Translations under genes and position numbers: made by a program
The notes under the pieces: model-generated
The model's database searches: none
What the model was told of the DNA's origin: nothing
The model's input: only the letters and a program-made list of their open reading frames with translations
Source: JBDREC01 sp043820105 [NCBI: Pseudomonadota bacterium]
Lineage (GTDB): Bacteria; Bdellovibrionota_F; JAHFAK01
DNA length: 64,000 nucleotides
Direction of reading: 5' to 3'
Assembly (NCBI GenBank): GCA_043820105.1
Contig: JBDREC010000103.1
Location: 1-64,000 of the forward strand
In this document: positions 33,293 through 42,977 of the stretch, in pieces
Numbering within the stretch: position 1 is the stretch's first letter
Layout of the letters: each line of letters begins with the position of its first letter

Positions 33293-34492
33293 ATGAAAAA
33301 ATATTTTCTTTTACTTTTCGTTCCCTTGATAATGTTTTCATGTTATGAAAAAAATAGTAAAAAAAGTACTCAGCCTAATGAGACTAAGAAAGTTAAAAAA
33401 CAAGAACCCTCAGGAAGATTTGTTATAACATACACAACAAATAATTTTGGCGAAATATCAGACTGTGGTTGTGCAACTTTACAGTTAGGTGGACTTGCTA
33501 AAAGAATCACAATGCAAAATGAAATAAGGGGTGAGGGACTTGATCTTCTTTATTTGGATTCAGGTGATTATTTTTCAAAATCTCATATTTATCCAGAATT
33601 TTTATTGGAAGATTTTAAAAAACGAGCGAACTTGTTGGCCCTCGGTGCGGAAAAACTTGAAATCTCTGCTTTAGCTCCAGGTGAAACAGATTTTGTTTTA
33701 GGCAAAGAATATTTGACAAGCACTGCTTTACCCTATGTATCTGCAAATATCGTCAACTCTGATAACTCTAAACCATATTTTGACCAATATGTTGTTAAAA
33801 ATGTTGGCGGATATAAAGTTGCAATTACAGGTGTCATTGAAGAACGTTTTTCAAAATTATTTGATCAAAAGAATATGGGTATTAAATTTCTCAATATTAA
33901 AGATTCCTTAAAGAGCTTGATTCCAAAGTTAAAGATAGTTGCAGATCTTGTAATAGTATTGGCTCATGTTGATGAAGAGACTATGGCTCAGTTAGTTACA
34001 GAAGTTGCTGGAATTGACTTTGTTATTTCCGGTCATAATGGAGTTTTAATGCATGAGGCAAGAAAATATGGCAACACCTTTTTCTTTGAAGCTGAAAAAA
34101 GAGGAAAGTATGTTGGACGAATTGATTTTGATGTGAAGTCAGCTCAAGGCTTTAAAAATGATATTTCCGGTGTTAAAAAATTAGAAAAACAACTTTGGTG
34201 GGTGAAAGAAGAGATATCAACTTTCAAAAAAGAAGCAAATTTGCCTGAAAATGCAAGCAAAGAAGACTTATTAAAAGCTTTCAAAGATGATGCTTTTTCC
34301 TTGAAAGAAATAGATGCACAATTTACTAAACTTAGCGAATTAGAAACAAAGCTTGCATCTATTCAATTACCAGTTAGTGGTGGTTTCTGGCATACTATCT
34401 TGCCTGTAGAAGAAGATATTGTTGATGATCCCGAATTTTTAAAGAAGTATGAAGAATTAGAAGAACAAAGAAAAGAAAAACAAGAAAAATAA
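33293..34492 (+). CDS. Lipoprotein with a metallophosphoesterase/5'-nucleotidase-like domain
   Basis: This 399-residue lipoprotein (lipobox LIMFSC) has a calcineurin-like fold. Segments that fit are ITYTTNNFGEISDCGCATLQ, LLYLDSGDYFSK, APGETDFVLGKEYL, VIVLAHVDEETM and DFVISGHNG. The usual first DxH motif is not obvious, and GEISDCGC takes its place, so metal binding may differ. A coiled-coil tail follows (about 300-380). The family resembles 5'-nucleotidase/UshA-like proteins that lie after pal in deltaproteobacteria. Function in the envelope is unknown. Confidence 0.75.
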   Translation: MKKYFLLLFVPLIMFSCYEKNSKKSTQPNETKKVKKQEPSGRFVITYTTNNFGEISDCGCATLQLGGLAKRITMQNEIRGEGLDLLYLDSGDYFSKSHIYPEFLLEDFKKRANLLALGAEKLEISALAPGETDFVLGKEYLTSTALPYVSANIVNSDNSKPYFDQYVVKNVGGYKVAITGVIEERFSKLFDQKNMGIKFLNIKDSLKSLIPKLKIVADLVIVLAHVDEETMAQLVTEVAGIDFVISGHNGVLMHEARKYGNTFFFEAEKRGKYVGRIDFDVKSAQGFKNDISGVKKLEKQLWWVKEEISTFKKEANLPENASKEDLLKAFKDDAFSLKEIDAQFTKLSELETKLASIQLPVSGGFWHTILPVEEDIVDDPEFLKKYEELEEQRKEKQEK

Positions 34493-34533
34493 ATTATTTT
34501 TAAGCAATGTAAATAAATAAATTTGAAAAAATT

Positions 34534-34974
34534 ATGAGTGAAATAATAATTACTATTGCCTTTATTATTGTTATTTATGTTTTCTTTTTCCAGGGGAAAA
34601 ATAAGAAACCAGTTAATAAAATCATATTAAAGGAAAATGATCAAATAATTGCAGATAATGTTCGATGTGCTTATCTTACATTTCAAAGAATGGTTGGCTT
34701 GTTAAATACTCCATCAATTAATAAAGGTGAAGCATTAATAATTGATCCTTGCAAAGCTATTCATATGAAGTTTATGGGTTTTTCTATTGATGCTGTTTTT
34801 ATAGATAAAAAAGGTGAAATTGTTGCAATTTATGAAGACCTGGAACCTCAAAAAAAATATAGGGTATTTAGGCCAGGTAATAAAGCTAAAGCAGTTATTG
34901 AGCTTCCATTGTCTACAGTAAAAAAACATGAATTAAAGTTAGGTCAAATTCTTGAATTTATTTATGATGAATAG
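34534..34974 (+). CDS. DUF192 family protein, membrane anchored
   Basis: This 146-residue protein has an N-terminal hydrophobic helix (about 4-20) and a DUF192 domain with the typical segments RMVGLLNTPSINKGEALIID, AIHMKFMGFSIDAVFID and GNKAKAVIELPLSTVKK. DUF192 proteins are small beta-barrel-like proteins of unknown role. The conserved HMxFM is present as IHMKFMGF. It follows the phosphoesterase lipoprotein by 41 bp and converges with the TPR lipoprotein gene with a 14-bp gap. Confidence 0.88.
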   Translation: MSEIIITIAFIIVIYVFFFQGKNKKPVNKIILKENDQIIADNVRCAYLTFQRMVGLLNTPSINKGEALIIDPCKAIHMKFMGFSIDAVFIDKKGEIVAIYEDLEPQKKYRVFRPGNKAKAVIELPLSTVKKHELKLGQILEFIYDE

Positions 34975-34988
34975 TTCTTTTGATAAGT

Positions 34989-35867
34989 CTAATTTTTTAA
35001 AATAACTGATCCTGATTCAATATCAATTATGTATGTATAAATTTTATCGTGATTTTTTAAATATTTAAAGTCAATAGCATTCCCTACATCAAGCAAACAA
35101 CGATTAGTATTGCTTTCAATAGGTGTGTTGTCACTATTGATAAAAGAAAAAGCAGGGTTTAGTTTCTTTTTAACTGCTATTGTAAAATTAAATGCTTGAT
35201 TTGGTTTTTCTTTAAAACAGGACTCGAATTTTTCAATATAAAGTTTTATTGAATTTGGGTTTTCAAAATGAGAGTTTAAGGAATAAAATTTTTCTTTAGC
35301 AAGCACATTTTCACGATCTAATTCAAAAACAATTTGATAATTTTCTAAAGCACATCTTAAGTTAGAAGTATTTTCACACGCTTTAGCCAGATTTAGTCTA
35401 TAAATTGCGATATCTGGTTTGTTCTCAATAAGCCACCTATATCCTATCATTGCTTCTTCAAATCTTCCTAAATCAAAATAAGTATTATAAATATTAAATC
35501 TATATCCCTCATTATCAGGTTGAATATCAATTGCTTTTTGAAAGTTAATTAAAGCGTCTTCTGTGTCTCCTGACATTTTCAATACAATTGCATAAAGATT
35601 AATTGCATCTGAGTCATGGGTTAGTTGCTTTAAGTATAGCTCTAAAAGCTTTTTTGCTTCTGATAGGCTAGGTTTGCCAAGACTGTTTTTTAATGGAGGT
35701 GATATTTCATTAACATATAATATTTTTTTTGCTCTTGCTAAATATTCACTGGCTGGCATAGAAGGGTAACCCCAAAAACCACCACCTGATCTAGTTGAGC
35801 AACTAGTAAAAACCATAATAAAACAAGTAAAAATTATTAAATAAATGCTTAAAATTCGCTTATTCAT
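34989..35867 (-). CDS. TPR-repeat lipoprotein
   Basis: This 292-residue lipoprotein starts at ATG 35867 (MNKRILSIYLIIF), after an AAGGATT. The lipobox is VFTSC. Tetratricopeptide repeats follow: INLYAIVLKMSGDTEDALIN, YRFNIYNTYFDLGRFEEAMI, YRLNLAKACENTSNLRCALE and NYQIVFELDRENVLAKEKF. A further frame of 49 codons is open upstream but lies outside the signal peptide. TPR lipoproteins often scaffold envelope complexes. The C-terminal 90 residues show no recognisable domain. Confidence 0.82.
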   Translation of the reverse strand: MNKRILSIYLIIFTCFIMVFTSCSTRSGGGFWGYPSMPASEYLARAKKILYVNEISPPLKNSLGKPSLSEAKKLLELYLKQLTHDSDAINLYAIVLKMSGDTEDALINFQKAIDIQPDNEGYRFNIYNTYFDLGRFEEAMIGYRWLIENKPDIAIYRLNLAKACENTSNLRCALENYQIVFELDRENVLAKEKFYSLNSHFENPNSIKLYIEKFESCFKEKPNQAFNFTIAVKKKLNPAFSFINSDNTPIESNTNRCLLDVGNAIDFKYLKNHDKIYTYIIDIESGSVILKN

Positions 35868-36123
35868 TTTATAACAATCCTTTTTTGCTAATATTAATAC
35901 TGTCAGAATCATGCCTATAAAAAATAATTTAATCAATGATATATTATTTTGATATCCCACGTCAAAGAAAAATTTCAGCATTGGCTGTATCAAACTTGAG
36001 AAGCAAAGTATCAAATTTGCAAATATTCATTATGAGACAAAGAGTTTAGCTCTTGTAATAAAAGGAAACAATCATGGCCCTGTTTTTGCAATATGTGTAT
36101 TAAAAGCGGATTGGGAGAATATT

Positions 36124-37116
36124 ATGTTAAATGAAAATACTCAAATAAAAGACTTAAAGATTGATAGAAAAATTGCTGATGGCGGTATGGGTGAAATATT
36201 TTTAGGCAAATGTGATTTTCTGGTTAATGATGAAGCACATTCAAGGCAAGTTGTTTTTAAACGAATGAAAAAAAGGAATAATCAAGCTAAGTATTTCCAA
36301 AAAAATCATTTAGTACAAGAGGCTCAAAAGTATATGTTTTTAAGGCATGAAAATTTTCCGAAGTGCTATGGAATTTATTCTAAGTTTCCATACGAATATT
36401 TGATTTTAGAACATGTTAACGGTTATAGCTTAAGGGAAATTTTGAACTATGTTTGGTCAAAGCAGGATAAGTTGGAAGAAACATTTATAATATATGTTTG
36501 GATTGAAGTTATAAAAAGTTTAATTGCTTTGAATAATATAAGCTATAAGGGCTTGGGCATTATTCATAGAGATATTACACCTCATAATATTATGGTTTCT
36601 ATGGATGGAAAAATTAAGTTAATAGATTTTGGGATATCGGTTTTTTATGAAAAAAAATATGTGCATGAGAATAGGTTTATTGCTGGTAAACCTTTATATA
36701 TGTCACCTGAACAATCTTCATACAGCGATATTGACTTAAGAAGTGATATCTACTCCCTATCAATCACAATGTATGAAGCTTTATCCAGGATACCTTTAAT
36801 TAAAAAATACTGTGATTTAAGTTTTCAAAAAGATGAAATTATTTTAGGTTTAAAAAAAGACAGTGATATTAGTTTAAAATGTAAAAGGATATTAAAAAAA
36901 GGACTTTCAATTGAAAAAAACAAACGGTTTTCCTCGCCAAAAGAAATGCATAAAAGAATTATACATGATTTTGGTTTTGTAAATCGCAGGGCAATATTTC
37001 CTTATTTGAATCTGCTATTAAAAGAAATGGAAAGTAAAAATGGGATTTTAAAAGAATTAGATGACGAGAAAACAACTTTAAATTTTTATTTTACGGAAGG
37101 CCAAGAAAAACGATAA
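36124..37116 (+). CDS. Ser/Thr protein kinase, soluble
   Basis: This 330-residue Hanks-type kinase has the Gly loop IADGGMGEIFLGKC, a catalytic Lys in VVFKRMKK, catalytic loop HRDITPHNIMV, DFG as LIDFGIS and the APE-like segment MSPEQSSYSDIDLRSDIYSL. All key residues look present. It has no membrane helix or extra sensor domain. Such cytosolic kinases are common in Myxococcota-like bacteria. It is convergent with two minus-strand genes and has no partner in the immediate vicinity. Confidence 0.9.
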   Translation: MLNENTQIKDLKIDRKIADGGMGEIFLGKCDFLVNDEAHSRQVVFKRMKKRNNQAKYFQKNHLVQEAQKYMFLRHENFPKCYGIYSKFPYEYLILEHVNGYSLREILNYVWSKQDKLEETFIIYVWIEVIKSLIALNNISYKGLGIIHRDITPHNIMVSMDGKIKLIDFGISVFYEKKYVHENRFIAGKPLYMSPEQSSYSDIDLRSDIYSLSITMYEALSRIPLIKKYCDLSFQKDEIILGLKKDSDISLKCKRILKKGLSIEKNKRFSSPKEMHKRIIHDFGFVNRRAIFPYLNLLLKEMESKNGILKELDDEKTTLNFYFTEGQEKR

Positions 37117-37119
37117 TAA

Positions 37120-37252
37120 TTAATTATATTTATAAAGGGTTATTTCTACAATCTCTGAGCGTTGGAAAAGCCTCATGTATGGTCCCCAGGTAGCAGTGCC
37201 AGCATAAGGAAACAAGCAAAACTCCTGCGAAAATGACTAGAATTTTATTCAT
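37120..37252 (-). pseudogene. Small exported peptide gene with an apparent frameshift
   Basis: An ATG at 37252 starts inside the last codons of the upstream gene and reads MNKILVIFAGVLLVSL, a clear signal peptide. Then the frame loses sense. One base over, the sequence continues AGTATWGPYMRLFQRSEIVE and ITLYKYN to the stop at 37120-37122. Joining the two gives a sensible 43-residue exported protein. An independent start at a TTG preceded by CAGGAG could also read the second part alone. Either the gene is broken or there is a base error near 37200. No family is known to me. Confidence 0.4.
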
Positions 37253-37949
37253 TTAAATAAGTCTTAAAAATTATTTTTAGATCATCAAGCAAGTTTTCAC
37301 TTAATAAAAAACTCACAATTCCACCTTGAGTATTTAGCTTAACAACAGCATTTAAATTGGCATCTTCAATTTTAACTTCTTTTAATCTTTCACAAAAGGC
37401 TCTATTCATAATATCAATCTCAGAGTATATTTTTTGAAGTCCTTTTAGCTCAATATCAGGAAATTTGTCTTCTTTTAATAAAAAGTATTGGGCTACAAGA
37501 TACATAGATACAACTCTGTACATTGTTTCAACGTCTGTTGAAAATGGAAGGTGATATCTAACCATTGGTTTTAGTTTGGATACAACAGGGCAATCAGAAG
37601 CTGCCATTAAAAAGCCCATTAAGGAGCTAATTCCTTGTTGAAGGCTTGTTTTTTTGGAATAGGTTCTCATATTTGTTTCGCAAGTAATTAGCACTTCTTC
37701 ATATGAAAGCGATTTTGAATATGTTTCAATAACATCAATTACATTTATTGCAATAGGGCAATTGGAGTGTTTTTGAGGATCAAGTTTGCAATTTGGGCAT
37801 TGATTGTGGGAAAGTTGTACCCAGTCTGGAAAGCATGTCCTTTCTTTTGGTACAAGAGATAAAGTGTTTTCATTTAGATCTAATGTGAAAACATTTTCTT
37901 TTCCGTCAGCATGCTTAAATATATATTTAAAAGTAAGAATGTTATTCAT
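37245..37949 (-). CDS. Conserved hypothetical protein (DUF6901-like)
   Basis: This 234-residue cytosolic protein begins with beta strands (ILTFKYIFKHADGKENVFTL). It has a Cys cluster CPNCKLDPQKHSNCPIAI that could bind metal, then a helical domain with SDCPVVSKLKPMVRYHLPFS. This pattern resembles the DUF6901 family found in deltaproteobacteria and Aquificae. I make that match from memory of the pattern, so it is tentative. The stop overlaps the small exported peptide ORF, which suggests co-transcription. Confidence 0.7.
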   Translation of the reverse strand: MNNILTFKYIFKHADGKENVFTLDLNENTLSLVPKERTCFPDWVQLSHNQCPNCKLDPQKHSNCPIAINVIDVIETYSKSLSYEEVLITCETNMRTYSKKTSLQQGISSLMGFLMAASDCPVVSKLKPMVRYHLPFSTDVETMYRVVSMYLVAQYFLLKEDKFPDIELKGLQKIYSEIDIMNRAFCERLKEVKIEDANLNAVVKLNTQGGIVSFLLSENLLDDLKIIFKTYLNE

Positions 37950-38125
37950 TTTATTTCCATTTCTCTATGATAATATGCAAATACAGAGACAAATAGTGAT
38001 GAAAAAGATGAAATTAATCAAGTTTTAATAGCACGGAATATATTTATAAAAAAAAGAATTCTTGCTTGTGTATAAAATTTAATATATGGATTTTTACTTT
38101 CATTATTAATGAATAGGGCATAAAA

Positions 38126-38557
38126 ATGTCTAGAGAGCAAGCTTTTGTCCATAAAACAAAAGAAGATGTAGCCATTGTATATGTAAAAAGAAGCACAGCC
38201 TGTGAGCACTGTAATTCAAAGTCAGTTTGTCAAACTATTGATTCAGGAATGAATGAAATCAAAGTAAAAAATTCAATCTCAGCTAAAGAAGGAGACACTG
38301 TCATTATAGAACTTGGATCCACAAAAGTAGTTAAAGCTTCTTTATTGGTTTATGGTTTGCCTATATTTTCATTTCTTATAGGAGCTATTTTCGGATTTTC
38401 TTTTAGTAATATTCTATCAATTAGCAAGGACAGTGCGGCTTTAATTTTTGGTTTTAGTGCTGTTTGCATTTCAATTGTAATAATTAAGCTTGTTTCTAAT
38501 AAGCTAGAAAAATCTGGAACTTTCACTCCTGATATTATCAAGATACTCAAACAATAA
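38126..38557 (+). CDS. rseC: RseC/SoxR-reducing-system family membrane protein
   Basis: This 143-residue protein has the RseC_MucC pattern: VYVKRSTACEHCNSKSVC with two CxxC-like pairs near the N-terminus, a short beta domain and two membrane helices (about 72-95 and 103-123). In gammaproteobacteria RseC helps reduce SoxR together with the Rnf-like Rsx complex, and in Rhodobacter related proteins sit near rnf genes. Here it lies about 24 kb from the rnf operon. The family assignment is good; the role is inferred. Confidence 0.82.
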   Translation: MSREQAFVHKTKEDVAIVYVKRSTACEHCNSKSVCQTIDSGMNEIKVKNSISAKEGDTVIIELGSTKVVKASLLVYGLPIFSFLIGAIFGFSFSNILSISKDSAALIFGFSAVCISIVIIKLVSNKLEKSGTFTPDIIKILKQ

Positions 38558-38747
38558 TAATAAATTGACATATTATCAAAAATGGGAATTCATGGATTAT
38601 TAAAAATGAGAATTTAATGATTTGACATATTGCATTAAATTTGTTAGTGCTTTCACATCTTTAGGTTACGGAGGTCAACTTAGATCAGGATATCCATGAT
38701 AATCAAATCTTTTGGCAAAGAAATTAATATTAGGAAGATACTATAAA

Positions 38748-39839
38748 ATGGTATGTAATAAAAGTAATGTTTTTTGTTTAATAAATTATAAATTAATCTT
38801 TTTTGTAATTGTAGCTTTTGTTTTGTTGATTAATTCAAGTTTACCGAAAAATTTTCAAGAAGCTGAAAATGAGCAGAAAAGAATATTTATCATTTTTAGC
38901 TATCCAATTGGTCCTTGGACAAAGGGTATTTTAAGAGGTTTTGAGCAGAAATTAAAAAATGGAAATGTAAAATATGAGTTAAAAACTTATGTTTATCATA
39001 GTTTATATTTTATAAACAAGTCAGACACCGTAATAAGAGAAGAAATTGAAACTATTAAGCAGAAAATTAAAGACTTTAAAGCTGATTATATAATAGTTTT
39101 TGATGATGAGGCGGCTGATGAAATTGTTTCAAAAATGTACTCCCTGGAGATTCCAATATTATTTGGAGGAATAAATAAGAAAAAAGAAGATGTCAAATGG
39201 CTTAAAAAAAACAGAAATATTACTGGTTATTTTGAATGGTTTCCATATGGGAAATCATTAAATTTGCTTTTAAACTTAACAAATAATAAAGTAAAAAAGA
39301 TTTCAATTATTTCTTCTCAAAATCCTACATCAAAAATTATTATTGATCAAATGAAGACATTTTTTGAAGAGGAAAACAAAACTCAAGTTAAACTTTCTAA
39401 GATTTATAAATATGAAAAATGGACTGAATGGAAAAATGCTGTTTTAGAAATGAACAAGTCAGTTGACGCTTGTTATTTGGTTCTGCCTTATAATGTAGTC
39501 GATAAACAAGGCATTCGAATGGACTTAAAGGTCATGGCTAACTGGTTGCAAGCCAATGTCAAGATACCTGGTTTGGCGATTTCAGCAGTTGGTTTATCCA
39601 TGGGAATGATTGCTACAATCGCAATTACACCTGAAATCGTTGGAGAAGATCTTGGAAATCTTATTTATAAAAATGTTAAGAAGAATATAAGTATAAATAA
39701 AATGACATATCAAAGTCAGAGCAAAGGAGAGATAATGATTAATAAGAGTAAAATGGATCTTCTTGGCTTAAAAATACCTATTGATTTGTTAAATTACGCG
39801 ATAATTTATAATAACCCTAAATTAAATATGGAAGAATAA
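38748..39839 (+). CDS. Periplasmic binding protein-like sensor component
   Basis: This 363-residue protein starts at ATG 38748 (MVCNKSNVFC), behind an AGGAAG. It has an N-terminal membrane helix or signal anchor (about 13-33) and an ABC substrate-binding (type 1) fold: IFIIFSYPIGPWTKGILRGF, KADYIIVFDDEAADEIVS, ILFGGINK and KISIISSQNPTSKIIIDQMK. It lacks an ABC permease or ATPase neighbour. The stop is one base before the hybrid histidine kinase, so it probably acts as a ligand-binding partner for that kinase. Confidence 0.75.
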   Translation: MVCNKSNVFCLINYKLIFFVIVAFVLLINSSLPKNFQEAENEQKRIFIIFSYPIGPWTKGILRGFEQKLKNGNVKYELKTYVYHSLYFINKSDTVIREEIETIKQKIKDFKADYIIVFDDEAADEIVSKMYSLEIPILFGGINKKKEDVKWLKKNRNITGYFEWFPYGKSLNLLLNLTNNKVKKISIISSQNPTSKIIIDQMKTFFEEENKTQVKLSKIYKYEKWTEWKNAVLEMNKSVDACYLVLPYNVVDKQGIRMDLKVMANWLQANVKIPGLAISAVGLSMGMIATIAITPEIVGEDLGNLIYKNVKKNISINKMTYQSQSKGEIMINKSKMDLLGLKIPIDLLNYAIIYNNPKLNMEE

Positions 39840-39840
39840 A

Positions 39841-42800
39841 ATGAGAAAACAAGATTATGTTTTGTTTATATTAATAGCCATTGTGCCAGTGGTATTCTTG
39901 AGCTATCTTTTTTATAATTCTGTTATTGGCAATTCGAGACAAAATATGATGAACCATATAAATTATGAAATAAACAGTAATCTAAAGGAAGTTGCTAATT
40001 ATATAGATTTTAGGAAAAAAAACCTGGTTCACCTAAGTACCTTAAAAGATTTTTCAATTGCTACATATTATGAAAGATATGAAGGTATTGAAAGACTTTT
40101 TAATTCTTATATTAATAATGATAGAGAAATTTATGGACTCTTGTTTTTTAATCTAGAAGATAAGTTGTTGGCTTTTAACACTTTTGATAATGCGGGTAAG
40201 TATATAAATGATCCCAAAAACTATTGGCAGGTAATTTATAATAAAATTAATTTTTACAATGACTTTCTTGGCTCACTTCCTGATTCTGATAACACAAGAA
40301 AAATTGTGGTTTATTCAAAAGTATATAATGAATTTGAAGATGTTCTTGGTAAAGTAGTCGTAATTTATCACAACAATTATTTGGGTACCTTTTTTAGGAA
40401 TACTTATAAAAAATTAAAAAACATACATAAACTGGACAGTGATTATTATTTGACCTTAAAGTCAAGGCACAGAGAGGATTTGATTTTAGTTTCTGGGAAT
40501 TTAAAAGATGATATTAAAGAAAAGAAATTTATTAAAAATAAAAAATTATACAACTATTTTCAAAAAGATGCCAGTATAGAGGATGGGCTTTCCCTATTAA
40601 CATCATTCAGAATATTAAACAAACAATTGTTTTATAAAAACTTTCAATTAGAAGTAATTTTTATTTTAGTTTTTGCCTTATCAATTGGAATAATAATTAT
40701 ACTTTCAATGGTTTTAATTAAAAAAAGCTTCCGTCCAACAAAACTAGTTTTATCTAAGCTCGAAGAACTTTCTCATGGAGATTATAGTAAGCTGTCTTCT
40801 GAAAAGGATCCCTATACTAAATATTACGTTGATATAGCGAACTCTTTAATTGATAGAATTGAATCTTTAAGAAAAATTCAAGATAAGAATTCAAAGCTGG
40901 CTGCCATCGGTCAAACCGCTGCCTTGCTAGCTCATGATATTAGAAAACCATTTTCGAATTTGAAGTCATTTTTGGATATGTTTGAAACTTATAAACACAA
41001 TAAAAATGCTTTAGAAGCAGCAAAAAAATCTGTTCAAACATCCATTGCTCATGTTGAAAGAATGGTTGGTGATATTATTGATTTTTCAAAGTCAACTCAT
41101 CTTGATCAAAGTGATGAACAGCTAAGTTCGATTATAGATTTGGCTTTAAAGGAAATCGCCAGTGGATTTTCCGATCTAGATATTTCCTTTTGTTATGATA
41201 TTAATCATACCTTAAAACCTTTTGTTGATAAAGATAGAATGATACGTGTGTTTTCTAACATTTTATCTAATGCAATTGAAGCAATTACCATAATTGGGAA
41301 AAGAAGCTATGGAACAGTATGGATTAAGAGTACTGATCTTTTAATAGATGATAAAAAATATATAGAAATCATAATTGGAAATGATGGACCAAATATTTTA
41401 GATGATGATTTGGAAAAATTATTTGATTCATTTTATACAAAAGGAAAAAAACGTGGAACTGGCTTGGGCCTAGCTTCTGCTTATAGCATTATTAAAAAGC
41501 ATGGCGGTTCATTGATGGCTCGAAATACGGAAGATGGATTTGGTGTAGAATTCGTGATAATAGTTTCAGGTTCACAATATTTAGATAAAGGCAAAATTGA
41601 TATTTTACCAGGAAAATTGAAAGAAATTGTCTTTGTTGAAGAACAGGCAGAAGATAGATTTAATAAGCCAAACCTTGCCTTATTAAACACAACAAGTAAT
41701 TTCCATAAGTTAATATTGATAGAAGACGAAGCTTTATACAGGGCATCTGTGAGAAATCTTATTAGCAGTGATGAAATATTAAATAAATCAATTGTCCTTT
41801 ATGAGGCTAATAATGTTGAAGACTCTATAACTTTAATTAAAAAAGAAAATATAAAGATAGCTATTGTTGATATTGATTTAAAACAAAATATGAATGGCTA
41901 TGATTTTTTAAGAGAAGTAAAACAGCAAAATTTAAAGGTGCTTTCACTAGTTCATTCAAATAGGTATTTAAAAGATGATATGAAAAAAGCATATGAGTTG
42001 GGAGCCTGTGCCTATATGAACAAACCATTGACTCTCAATGGTCTTTTGAATTTTATGGAAATAGCTTTAAAGAAGCAGAAACAATCCTATGGTGAACTTG
42101 AGAAAAATAGATTCAAAGCAAATAATGCAAAATCCTTGGTCTGTTTTATTGTTGATGATTCAGTAATATCCAGAAAGTATTTTAAAAGCATGATTCAAAA
42201 TATTTTAATGGACCATGAATTTATGGTTTTTGAATTTTCTGATCCTCAAGAGGCTTTGGATGCTTTTGGTAAGCTGAAACCACAATTGGTTTTTACAGAT
42301 CAATATTTTGAAAATAATTTAAATTTTCTGGGCACTGATTTTATAAAAAGTATAAGAATGCAGAGTAAAGAAACCAAGATTTACTTATACTCAAATACTT
42401 CTGATGATATTCTTAAGGACATGTCAAAAGACTATGATGTTAATGCAACAATAATACCTGATATTTCATTTGAAGATTTGAAAACTATTGTTTTTAGAGA
42501 TTTGCATGTTGATAAAATGGAAAATAAATTAAGTGGGATTGATATTGATGAGTATATTCCAAAGTTATTTCATGATATTAATAAACCAATATCAAATACT
42601 TTTATGATATTTAATTCCTGCAAAAGTGTTTTAAATAATGAGTCACAAGAGAAAATCATAGAAATGCTCACTCGACATAAAGAAGAAATAAAAAAAGTTA
42701 TACATGAAAATAAAAAAAAGATATATCAAGGAAAAGAGTTGTTGAGCAGGTATCCTGGATTAGATGTTGATGCGATTATAATGCACTATAACTCTCAGTT

Positions 42801-42948
42801 TGATTTTATCCAAAACTATATTGAAAAAGATCTTTCTGAAACATTTTTTAATGTCCAAGAAAGAGATAAAATTCTATTATCACTTCAAGAAATTAATAAA
42901 AACAATAATAGGCTTGCTAAGGATGTTATATCTGTGGTTTTAAACTAG
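39841..42948 (+). CDS. Hybrid sensor histidine kinase with two receiver-like domains
   Basis: The 1035-residue membrane kinase has two membrane helices (about 6-26 and 275-297) around a periplasmic sensor, and a HAMP-like linker. HisKA has the phospho-acceptor His in ALLAHDIRKPFSNLKSF. The HATPase domain has N box SNILSNAIEAI, G1 GNDGPN and GTGLGLASAY. Two receiver-like domains follow: IEDEALYRASV with VDIDLK (about 625-740), and IVDDSVISRKYF with FTDQYF (about 760-890). A second DHp-like helix with HDINKPISNT (about 910-1030) ends the protein. It is translated one base after the binding protein and precedes a sigma-54 regulator. Confidence 0.9.
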   Translation: MRKQDYVLFILIAIVPVVFLSYLFYNSVIGNSRQNMMNHINYEINSNLKEVANYIDFRKKNLVHLSTLKDFSIATYYERYEGIERLFNSYINNDREIYGLLFFNLEDKLLAFNTFDNAGKYINDPKNYWQVIYNKINFYNDFLGSLPDSDNTRKIVVYSKVYNEFEDVLGKVVVIYHNNYLGTFFRNTYKKLKNIHKLDSDYYLTLKSRHREDLILVSGNLKDDIKEKKFIKNKKLYNYFQKDASIEDGLSLLTSFRILNKQLFYKNFQLEVIFILVFALSIGIIIILSMVLIKKSFRPTKLVLSKLEELSHGDYSKLSSEKDPYTKYYVDIANSLIDRIESLRKIQDKNSKLAAIGQTAALLAHDIRKPFSNLKSFLDMFETYKHNKNALEAAKKSVQTSIAHVERMVGDIIDFSKSTHLDQSDEQLSSIIDLALKEIASGFSDLDISFCYDINHTLKPFVDKDRMIRVFSNILSNAIEAITIIGKRSYGTVWIKSTDLLIDDKKYIEIIIGNDGPNILDDDLEKLFDSFYTKGKKRGTGLGLASAYSIIKKHGGSLMARNTEDGFGVEFVIIVSGSQYLDKGKIDILPGKLKEIVFVEEQAEDRFNKPNLALLNTTSNFHKLILIEDEALYRASVRNLISSDEILNKSIVLYEANNVEDSITLIKKENIKIAIVDIDLKQNMNGYDFLREVKQQNLKVLSLVHSNRYLKDDMKKAYELGACAYMNKPLTLNGLLNFMEIALKKQKQSYGELEKNRFKANNAKSLVCFIVDDSVISRKYFKSMIQNILMDHEFMVFEFSDPQEALDAFGKLKPQLVFTDQYFENNLNFLGTDFIKSIRMQSKETKIYLYSNTSDDILKDMSKDYDVNATIIPDISFEDLKTIVFRDLHVDKMENKLSGIDIDEYIPKLFHDINKPISNTFMIFNSCKSVLNNESQEKIIEMLTRHKEEIKKVIHENKKKIYQGKELLSRYPGLDVDAIIMHYNSQFDFIQNYIEKDLSETFFNVQERDKILLSLQEINKNNNRLAKDVISVVLN

Positions 42949-42977
42949 TACCGCTAAAAGAAAAAGGGGTTTTGTTA

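Noticed and set aside
35868-36014. 49-codon N-terminal extension of the TPR lipoprotein
   Set aside because: The lipoprotein signal peptide starts at 35867; the extension would bury it and has no proper start signals.
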